From Ahaetulla prasina (Eukaryota; Chordata; Lepidosauria; Squamata; Colubridae), in the NCBI RefSeq assembly GCF_028640845.1, contig NC_080540.1, positions 216,859,300 through 216,923,299 on the forward strand: a DNA stretch of 64,000 nt. Direction: 5' to 3'. Below, piece after piece: positions 54,353 to 62,871 of the stretch; the first letter of the stretch is position 1; the number at the start of each line of letters is the position of its first letter. The position numbers were made by a program, and so were the translations under genes. The notes under the pieces were generated by a model, which saw only the letters and a list, made by a program, of their open reading frames with translations, had not been told where the DNA came from and made no database searches.

Positions 54353-54542
54353 ATTCTCTTCTCTTCTCTTCTCTTCTCTTCTCTTCTCTTCTCTTCTCTT
54401 CTCTTCTCTTCTCTTCTCTTCTCTTCTCTTCTCTTCTCTTCTCTTCTCTTCTCCTCTCCTCTCCTCTCCTCTCCTCTCCTCTCCTCTATTCTATTCTATT
54501 CTATTCTATTCTATTCTATTCTATTCTATTCTATTCTATTCT
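54353..54542 (+). repeat. Three-stage pentamer array (CTCTT)n-(CTCCT)n-(CTATT)n
   Basis: About 19 CTCTT units, about 7 CTCCT units from about 54451, then about 11 CTATT units from about 54487, with no spacer, directly on a LINE tail. Confidence 0.95.
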
Positions 54543-55076
54543 ACTTACTTTTAAAAGTAATGAGGTAGCAGAGATTTTTTCCCCCTCTTTTATTTATTCA
54601 TTTATTTTCAGTGCTGGTATATTTACAATAATGTTGGGTTCTTGAAAAGAGGTATTCTCTGATACTCTCCAATATGACAGTTTGCTTAAAAAAAACATGC
54701 TACCCTCCATCTCTTCCCTGGATTTATTTTGAAGGAAGGAGAATGCTAGTCAAACTTCACTTATTGCTGGTGTATGTCTCATCAAGGATTCCTCTGCGCA
54801 AATCACCCAAGCCTCTCTCCCCACAACCATTCATTACCAGAAGCATTAATCAAACTTCTTTTCTATCCCTAGTAAGTGGTTATAAAGAAATCAGAGTTCT
54901 GTACAGGATTAACTACATAGGATTTGGAATTAAATATGTCTATATATGCTGTTTAATGCATTGTGAGATTATCTGTAAAATTCCCAAACATCAAAGGTCA
55001 TTTCACGTTCATGCACAAAAATCAAAGTGCTAGAATAAGACCAAGGGGACACAGTAGACACGGGTGTCCAATGTGA
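54543..55076. other. Unassigned sequence
   Basis: Nothing recognised; the 119-codon frame at 54674-55033 has no resemblance to a family I know. Confidence 0.3.
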
Positions 55077-55290
55077 GTAGCAATAGCAATAGCACTTAGA
55101 CTTGCAGTAGCTTCACAGTGTTTTTACAGCCCTCTCTAAGTGGTTAATAGACTCAGAGGATTGCCCCCAACAATCTAGGTCCTCATTTTACTGGCCTCGG
55201 AAGGATGGACGGCTGAGTCAACCTTGAGCCAGTCAGAATGGAACTCCTGGAGTGAGCAGTGAGTTAGCCCTGTAATGCTGCATTCATGGC
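55077..55290 (-). mobile_element. tRNA-derived SINE, family A (minus strand)
   Basis: AGCAATAGCAATAGCACTTA tail inverse, body inverse ATGGACGGCTGAGTCAACCT, degraded head. Confidence 0.85.
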
Positions 55291-55426
55291 TCAGTGAACT
55301 CGAGCTTAAAACTGTGAAAGGACATGAATGTATTCTTCTTACATCGTAGAATGTGCATCTCAATAGAAATTCTTCCAGCTTCATCCATAGTTCTTCCGTG
55401 TGCAATATATTGCTGAGATAAATGGG

Positions 55427-55975
55427 TGTGATGACCTAGTCATGAAAGCAACACAGCCAGAGAACAGGTCTAACTCCCCTTTATTGATTCAACTTTGCCC
55501 CCAAACGTCCCCATGTTTACTATAAGTCCTGGAAGAAAGCTCTCACACGCACTTTCAGCAGCCTCTGACTGTGAGTAGTCCAATAAGCCAGGTTTAGCCA
55601 AACAGTAATCAGGGCCAGCAGTCCAATAAGCCAGGTTTAGCCAAACTGTAGTCTCTAGGTATTGGCACAAGTCTCCACAGATTCTACGCTTGTTCCTGAC
55701 AAATGCCCTCCCAGCAGCATCTCCTTACATCTCAGTCTGCATTGTTCTTGGCTTCTCTCTTCTCTCCATGCTCTAAGATCAGGAGGGGGTTGTCCTTGCT
55801 CTTCGCCTCAGCTCTATCTCTCTTGCTCCTTCCTGTCTGCAAGCCTTTCTAATCCTGAAAAGATTGACTCTGCCCTTCCCCAGTTTCCTCCAAGGTCAAC
55901 GGAGCTGCCTTCTCTCTTGGCTCTTGTTCCAGCTCATTTTCCCCCACAGATTCAGATTCTGACGGGGGCATGACA
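55427..55975 (-). mobile_element. Solo LTR (minus strand)
   Basis: In reverse it starts TGTCATGCCCCCGTCAG and ends GACTAGGTCATCACA. Flanks ATGGG (55422-55426) and CTGGG (55976-55980) match 4/5. GAATCAATAAAGGGG on the minus strand (about 55473-55487) is a polyadenylation signal. Internal duplication: CAATAAGCCAGGTTTAGCCA occurs at about 55581 and 55623. The start encodes PPSESESVGE. Confidence 0.85.
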
Positions 55976-56121
55976 CTGGGTTAGATTTCTTATTTCTAGC
56001 TCCCATCCATGATGTACCTGGAGCTACATGGTTCCTCCAGGTCTAGCTCATGATCTAACATTGAGGTGGTATATTATAGTATGGAAAGGTATAGCAACTA
56101 AGAGTTATTCCGGGAAGAGCT

Positions 56122-56375
56122 GTAATAGCTCAGGCTGTTAGAGCCTGTTATTAGAACACAGTAGCCTGCAATTACTGCAGGTTCAAGCCCGGCCCAAGGT
56201 TGACTCAGCCTTCCATCCTTTATAAGGTAGGTAAAATGAGGACCCAGATTGTCGGGGGGGCAATAAGTTGACTTTGTAAAACTATACAAATAGAATGTAT
56301 ATTGCCTTATACACTGTAAGCCGCCCTGAGTCTTCGGAGAAGGGCGGGATATAAATGTAAACAAAAACAAAAAAA
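56122..56375 (+). mobile_element. tRNA-derived SINE, family B
   Basis: Head TGTAATAGCTCAGGCTGTTA, CAATTACTGCAGGTTCAAGC, shared body, TAAGCCGCCCTGAGTCTTCG stem-loop, A-rich tail. Confidence 0.95.
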
Positions 56376-57382
56376 AAGAGGCAGATGAAGAAGAAGACCA
56401 ACTCCAGCTATGAAAACTCACCGAGTGACTTTGAGCCAATCACTGTGTCTTAATCCAGCCTGCTTTTAGGGGATAAAATGCTGAGGGATCTGATATAAGA
56501 CACTTTGAGCAAGCAGAACACAAATTAATACAAATGAACAAACAATAACCTGGATTTCAAGAGCAAACACTTGCAAAGGTAGAAGATTTCCAGCAAAGGG
56601 TCATGCACAAGGCAGCCTCCTCACTTGTGTAAAGCTCAGGGCCAATGGGTAACTATTAAATTTGTTTTACCAGGCCCATATTAAAAGCATGTATCCTCAG
56701 GTGACATCAGCATTCAGTGCTGATGGAACAAATGTGTTTATATTAAAATGTGTACTTATCGGAGCTCATTATATAAAAGACAAACTCACTAGCTGTTCAG
56801 TGTTCTATTGAACATTGCAGCACTTTTAAATAAACAGATTTTGCCTTGCTTGGACAAAGTGTTCAATGTTAGCCACCTCTGGCTTTGTTCATAATAATTT
56901 TTTCTCCTGCTACATTCTGAAGATTTGCTTCATGTGTTGCAGGAGATCCTTTCAGTTTTGTTCTCATTCTGAATATTGATAAGAATCTATACATTAATAC
57001 AAAGCTTATACGATCCAGTTTTATTTCTTTTGCATTAGTTAACCTCAATGAGTAGTATGTTGAGTTAGGTTGTTTCTCCCAGAGATTTTTTTTTCTTTTT
57101 AAACAAAGAGAAAGAATCTACATGGAGTTCAATAAAATATATTCCACTCCAGATTCTGAAGAATTAATTATATAATTCAATCCACTATGGGGCAAAGTCC
57201 TGTCTCCCAAAACATATTGCTTGAATGACCACATCTGATTTCATGACTTTTTCACTGAATCACTGTTTTTCTTTAATTTCAGTGTTGGCTGCTTACTCCA
57301 TAGTTCACTTTGTACATTTTAATGATTCGGTTATTCAAGGGTAGTTGAAAACTAAGTAGTAATGTATTGTCTCAAAGAAAAG
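56376..57382. other. Unassigned sequence
   Basis: About 1 kb without recognised repeat or exon. Confidence 0.35.
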
Positions 57383-58290
57383 ATGGACTAGGGGGTGACA
57401 GGATAGCAGTAATCCAGTATTTGAGGGACAGCCACAAAGACGAGGAGGTCAAGAAACAATGGTAAGAAACTAACCAAAGAGAGAAGCAACCTGGAATTAA
57501 GGAGATAGTTTCTATCAGTGAGAACAATTAACCAGTGAAACAGCTCGCCTTCAGCAGGACAGGGATGTCAATCTCAAGGCCCATAGGCCAGATTAGATCT
57601 GGCCCGTGGGACCAACCTGGAAACAGCAAAAGACCAGTCCATGGTGCCTCTGCCGGCGAAAGTGGAGCTCAGGGGGGCCACGTGCGGCCACCCTGTGCCC
57701 CATTTTCACTGGCAGAGGGTTGCAGGAGCTCTGTTTTCACTGGCAGAGGGCTATCAAAACAATCTAAAAACAAAACAAAAGGAGAAATGTTTCCCCTTTT
57801 GCATTTGAGCATGCAAGAAGGGACAGAAAAGGAGAAAGGGAAAGAGGAAAGAAAAAGAAAAAGAAGGGAAAATGGGAAGAGAGCAAGGAAGGAAAAATAA
57901 AGAAAGAGAGAAAGGAAAAGAAAGGAGAATGAAGAGGGAAGGAAAAAGGAGGAAAGGAAGAAAGGAAGAAAGGAAGGAAGGAAGGAAGGAAGGAAGGAAG
58001 GAAGGAAGAAAGGAAGGAAGGAAGAATGAGAGTGAGGGAAGGTTTCAGAAAAGTCCTGCCTTAGCACTTGGCCACCACAGGTGCCCCTGACATGATCCCA
58101 TATCACACCCACCATGGAAACGCCCTCCCCCTCCCCCCGGCCTTCCAAGGTCAAACACAACCCTGATGTGGCCCTCAATGAAATTGAGTTTGACACCCCT
58201 GGTATAAGGCCTCCTGCTTGAGCAGTGGTTGGACCAGAGGACCTCCAAGGTCCCTTCCAGCTGCTTCAGTGATGCTGCATTGCTGAACCA
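57383..58290 (+). mobile_element. CR1 3' fragment split by a hAT element
   Basis: 57383-57559 (GGTGACAGGATAGCAGTAAT, TAAGAAACTAACCAAAGAGA) and 58202-58290 (GTATAAGGCCTCCTGCTTGA, CTCCAAGGTCCCTTCCAGCT) are parts of one CR1 end. About 70 bp of CR1 expected between them are missing. Confidence 0.8.
57560..58201. mobile_element. hAT element (CAGGGATGTCAATCTC type) with polypurine core
   Basis: Ends CAGGGATGTCAATCTCAAGG and TTGAGTTTGACACCCCTG. Flanks CAGCAGGA and GTATAAGG do not match, so flanking DNA was probably deleted. The interior 57810-58050 is purine-rich with (GGAA)n. Confidence 0.75.
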
Positions 58291-58688
58291 CCACTGACAG
58301 CTAGAATCACATGACCATCATTTTGAATACTCCCTGCCAGCTTCCTGTAAGGAAAGTTAATGAGAAAGCTGGCAGGAAGTCAAAAATTGATCCTACTCCT
58401 ACTAAGTTTTTTTTTCTTTGTTCACCCATGGTAATTCAGTTTAGGTAAGGAAATAGGTCTGAAATGATGACCCAGGGGTTGACCAGTCTCATTCTAAGTT
58501 AGGGTTTGCTAGAATCCCTTATACCCACATGAATTTCATGAAATGAATTGCATGAAATGAATTGCATGAATTTCATGAAATGACCTAAATGCCAAAGCCC
58601 ACTGCAACTACATAGCAAAAAAGGTCTAAGAGTTGTAAACTTAATTTTACACTACTAACCAGAGCTTACAAAACATTTGCCAGACCTT
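58291..58688. other. Unassigned sequence
   Basis: Short imperfect CATGAAATGAATT tandem units at about 58535-58580; otherwise nothing recognised. Confidence 0.35.
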
Positions 58689-58689
58689 T

Positions 58690-59104
58690 ATTTTATTTAT
58701 TTATTTATAATTTAATTTCTATACCGCCCTTCTCCCAAAGGACTCAGGGCGGGTTACTGCCATACTAAAACACAATAATACAAAATATAAATAACAGATT
58801 TAAAATTTAAAATGAAATATTTAATAGGCCAATTCACTAAAACGGTCCTAGACCGATAAAACCACTTAAAATTATAATAAATTAATTAATTAAAATGCAC
58901 TTAGGCTAGTCCCGCACAATTGAATAATAAAGTCTTCAATTCCCGCTTGAAGGTTCGGAGGGCGGGGAGTTGGCGTAACCCCGGAGGTAACTCGTTCCAA
59001 AGGGCCGGTGCTGCCACAGAGAAGGCTCTCCCCCTGGGGGCCACCAACCGACATTGTTTGGCTGATGGCACCCGGAGCAGGCCCACTCTGTGGGAGCGCC
59101 AGAC
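58690..59104 (-). pseudogene. L2-like LINE ORF2 C-terminus and 3' end (minus strand)
   Basis: A minus-strand open stretch (59086-58901) encodes GLLRVPSAKQCRLVAPRGRA, FSVAAPALWNELPPGLRQLP and LRTFKRELKTLLFNCAGLA to a stop, the end of L2-like ORF2. The 3' UTR ends with the CCGCCCT/AGGGCGG stem-loop and an AAAT-rich tail at 58690-58705. It is truncated at 59104, exactly where another LINE begins in the opposite orientation. Confidence 0.9.
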
Positions 59105-59722
59105 CTATTCTTGAATACAGCTCATCCGTCTGGAACCCATACCACATCTCTGACATTAATACTATCGAACGCGTCCAAAAATATTTTACTAGAAGAGTTC
59201 TTCGTTCCTCCGAAATCAACAAAATACCTTATATCACCAGGCTTGAAATTCTGGGTTTAGAAAACTTAGAACTCCGCCGACTCCGACATGATCTGGGTTT
59301 AACACACAGAATCATCTATTGTAATATCCTTCCTGTAAAAGATTACTTCAGCTTCAATCGCAACAATACAAGAGCAAACAATAGATTCAAACTTAATGTC
59401 AACCACTTCAGACTTGATTGCAGAAAATATGACTTTTGTAACAGAGTTGTTAACGCTTGGAACTCACTACTTGACTCTATAGTCTCTACTCAAAATCCCA
59501 AAATTTTCAACCAAAAACTGTCTACTATTGACTTCATCCCATTCCTAAGAGGACTATAAGGAGTGTGCATAAGAGCACAAAAGTGCCTACCGTTCCTGTC
59601 CTATTGTTCTCTTCATTATATTATATGCATACTTATACTTTTACTTATATATACTTTTCTCTTATGATGAGTTATTTTTATGTTGATGATTGTATATACT
59701 GTTGTGACAAAATAAAAAAAAA
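59105..59722 (+). pseudogene. Non-LTR LINE (CR1-group, clade unassigned) ORF2 C-terminus and 3' UTR
   Basis: About 151 codons are open from the junction to TAA at 59557-59559: PILEYSSSVWNPYHISDINT, IERVQKYFTRRVLRSSEINK, LENLELRRLRHDLGLTHRII and YDFCNRVVNAWNSLLDSIVS. The LEYSSSVWNPY, RVQKYFTRR and RVVNAWNSL series is the post-reverse-transcriptase C-terminus of jockey/CR1/L2-type elements, but it is clearly distinct from the CR1 and L2-like copies in this window. The 3' UTR of about 160 bp ends TGTGACAAAATAAAAAAAAA. No stop or frameshift in the remaining frame suggests a rather recent copy. The apparent longer frame starting at 59008 is a chimera with antisense L2-like DNA. A second copy is split at 43333/45205. 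Confidence 0.85.
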
Positions 59723-60454
59723 ATGTAGTTATGGCCAAATGGTTGCAATCATTACACAAATGTCACAGAGCAAACATTTTTAGCTCTCTTTTCCAAACTT
59801 TGGCTCAGAAGACCACTTACGTGACAAAATGGGCATTTCATAAACAAGTCAGAAAATATTAAAAATAGCTGAAGTCACTTGCATTTTTATCTAAATAAAT
59901 TCAGGCAAAGATGAAGAAAAGAAAACAGAAAATAGAATTAATCAACTTTAGTGATATAATCCCCACCACAAACAAGAAGAAAGAGAATATATTTGACAAT
60001 TGGATGGTACTATGGCATTAAGGCCAAATCCTTTAATATTTCACCCACAATCCCAAACTTGGATCACACCCAAGAGCAACACATTGTAGTCAAATATTTG
60101 GACCCAACATTTGAGTCACAGTAGCTGCTTTCTTTGTGTTTCATAGAGTGAAAATATCCATTCCAGAAATCTATCTATCTGTGTCAGTCCTCATGCTAAG
60201 AACTCCTCAGAGTGAGGAAGTGGAATTACTGACTCTACAGCTAGCAGATCAGTGGATGTAATTGACCTCTGGCTTAATTGCCTATTCTTCCTTATTCATC
60301 ACTTGAAGTAAAGGCTACTCTGTTTTTCATGGAGAAGTAGGCTAGGTCATATGGGAGGGCTGACTGAACATCACTAAGGATTTCATAACTGACCAAGTCT
60401 TGCCAATCACTTTAATCACCGGCCTATACTATTGTCCAAATATATTTGTCCAAG
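59723..60454. other. Unassigned sequence
   Basis: Nothing recognised. Confidence 0.35.
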
Positions 60455-61461
60455 TAGGCGAAAGGCTCAGCAGTTAAAGACGCTGAGCTTGTCAGCTGGA
60501 GAGCTAATAGTCTGGGTTTGAGACCTGAGCTCTGCACAACGGGGTGAGCTCCCGTTACTTGCTCCAGCTCCTGTCCAGCTAGCAGTTTGAAGGCATTCAA
60601 ATAGTAGTACCTGTGAGAGGGATCTTGGAGTCCTAGTGGATAACCATTTAGATATGAGCCAGCAGTGTGCAGCAGCTGCTAAAAAAGCCAACACAGTTCT
60701 GGGCTGCATAAACAGAGGGATAGAATCAAGATCACGTGAAGTGTTAGTGCCACTTTATAATGCCTTGGTAAGGCCACACTTGGAATATTGCATCCAGTTT
60801 TGGTCGCCACGATGTAAAAAAGATGTTGAGACTCTAGAAAGAGTGCAGAGAAGAGCAACAAAGATGATTAGGGGACTGGAGGCTAAAACATATGAAGAAC
60901 GGTTGCAGGAACTGGGTATGTCTAGTTTAATAAAAAGAAGGACTAGGGGAGACATGATAGCAGTGTTCCAATATCTCAGGGGTTGCCACAAAGAAGAGGG
61001 AGTCGGGCTGTTCTCCAAAGCACCTGAGGGTAGAACAAGAAGCAATGGGTGGAAACTGATCAAAGAAAGAAGCAACTTAGAACTAAGGAGAAATTTCCTG
61101 ACAGTTAGAACAATTAATAAGTGGAACGACTTGCCTGCAGAAGTTGTGAATGCTCCAACACTGGAAATTTTTAAGAAAATGTTGGATAACCATCTGACTG
61201 AGATGGTGTAGGGTTTCCTGCCTGAGCAGGGGGTTGGACTAGAAGGCCTCCAAGGTCCCTTCCAACTCTGTTGTTATATTATATTAAATGCAAATAGATT
61301 AATAGGTACCACTTCGATGGGAAGGTAACAGTGTTCTACATGCTGGCCACATGACCCCAGAAATTGTCTTTGGACAATGCAGGGTCCCTCAGCCAAGAAA
61401 CAGAGATGAGCACTGTGTCCTAGAGTTAGACACGACTGGATAGGGAAATCTTTACCTTTAG
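60455..61461 (+). mobile_element. Sauria SINE split by CR1
   Basis: 60455-60604 is the SINE head and first half (GACGCTGAGCTTGTCAGCTG, GGTGAGCTCCCGTTACTTGC). 61298-61461 is the second half (GATGGGAAGGTAACAGTGTT to GGGAAATCTTTACCTTTA). CAAATAG occurs on both sides of the CR1 (60598-60604, 61291-61297). Confidence 0.9.
60605..61287 (+). pseudogene. CR1 LINE ORF2 C-terminus and 3' end, open frame
   Basis: Codons are open from the truncation ([11 protein letters not shown] at about 60612) to TAG at 61209-61211, about 200 residues. Segments: [80 protein letters not shown] and [20 protein letters not shown]. This is the post-reverse-transcriptase C-terminus of CR1 ORF2, at family-typical spacing. 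The 3' end GGTTTCCTGCCTGAGCAGGG to CCAACTCTGTTGTTATATTA follows. The uninterrupted frame and the near-identical sequence at 37303 indicate a recently active CR1 subfamily. It sits inside a Sauria SINE. The endonuclease and catalytic domains are absent. Confidence 0.95.
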
Positions 61462-61680
61462 GCAAAAGGATGGATGGCATTAATAAGCATCTGCAATATG
61501 TTCGATTTGACTCCTCCAGCTGCTAATGACAGCTAAGGCAAACTTTCATGAACAAACTGAAAATTGGACTTTTTCATCGAACATTCGTCCTTATATTGTG
61601 TCCCATTGCCCCTCTTCTCTCTCTCAGGTTGTGTATCAGAAGTGTTCCAGTTTCCAAAAATAATTCCAGCCTGCTTTCCA

Positions 61681-62871
61681 ATTAATTTGGTGAAGGAGAT
61701 GCTTCTTTTGAGCACAAAGTTTCAAGGAATAAGAATATTTGTTCCCTTCTTCATTTCGTGGGGGGAAAAAGTTTTCAATGGTGGAGCAAACAGAAATCTA
61801 ACTTCTCATTTAAAGACTTTTTCAATTAGTGACCATTCACAAATACAATGATATATTTTTTTAACAAATTTTTTTTCCAAACAATATCTGTATTTATGAC
61901 CAAATTTTATACACCTGACGGAAGGCTGGAGTGATTGCCGTATAGAACTTTATCTGAATCAGAGCAGCAGCAACCAGGGCTCTTCAGAACATTGGTCAGT
62001 CATGTATTCCCTTATCAATCAATTTGCTTAATGACCTGGTAGCTGGAATGGAACTCAGTTTCTAAACGAAGGAATCCTTGCTGCTTTCTGAGCTTCTTTG
62101 TTTGCAAATATTTCATTTTCCAATGGTAACATTCATCAGCGCAGCTGCATGTCAGCTAGATAATGTTAGTGCTGAGATGAGGACACTGGTGATGTTACCT
62201 AGTAGGGTAATGAGAAATCTGCAAGAAGCAACCAAGTTCAGAGGACACCATGGAGTGCACACAGCTCATCTCTCAGCTTCATAGATTCTCTTCTATGGGA
62301 GGGACAGGGTATATTGCAGATCATTACTTAAACAATAATCCTGAAGCTCTGTTCCAGTGAAACTTCATACTTCTGTTGTGGTCCATCAGCAGCCTGTGGA
62401 GCTGGCAGCAGAGCTGGACAGTGAGGAGGCTGAGGAGGACAATGGGCCAGTCCTGGAGTCATGGGAAGGCCCAGACGAGGGCTCTGTGTCGTAGGCAGAG
62501 ATAGGGCTAGGGCCATCTGGAAGTGATATGCGGACTCTGGAGCCTTCAGGGGCAGACAGCAGAGAGGCAGAGGAACAGGAGGAGCCTGTTCCTAACATGT
62601 GAAGAGCTGCCAGAAGGCAAGAGCAGCTGAAGCAAAAAGGACAACTCGGGAGTAAGGCCAGGAGATATTGGCCCCTCCCATAAGGCTAAAAGAGCAGCAA
62701 AGGCTCTTGGGCTCTTTGTAGGAAAGCAACATTGCTACATATGTTTTGAGTCTGTGTCTCTTGTTTCTGAACTTTGTGGGGCTTTGCCAAGAAAAGTCTT
62801 TAGCAGGGTGCCAAAGAAGATAAAGGTTTGTGATAAGGCCGAATGACTTTTTCTGAAGGACTTGTTTTGGA
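61681..62871 (+). repeat. Tandem duplication unit 1 (1,191 bp)
   Basis: Begins ATTAATTTGGTGAAGGAGAT. The same sequence restarts at 62872 and continues to the window end with about 2-3 percent difference by eye, including one codon change from TAG to GAG at 62493/63684. The unit contains an interspersed-repeat-like block (GTTACCTAGTAGGGTAATGA...TCTGCAAGAAGCAACC, about 62190-62250) and a 3'-truncated LTR. Confidence 0.95.
62374..62871 (+). mobile_element. LTR, 3' truncated at the duplication junction (copy 1)
   Basis: Starts TGTTGTGGTCCATCAGC like the other LTRs. It encodes ELAAELDSEEAEEDNGPVL then a stop; the second copy reads through. It stops at the unit boundary without a CA end. Confidence 0.8.

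Noticed and set aside
54353..54542. Possible CRISPR-like array
   Set aside because: The units are contiguous pentamers without spacers, and the host is a vertebrate.
59008..59104. N-terminal extension of the LINE frame at 59105
   Set aside because: These codons are antisense to the L2-like LINE, so the longer frame is a junction chimera.
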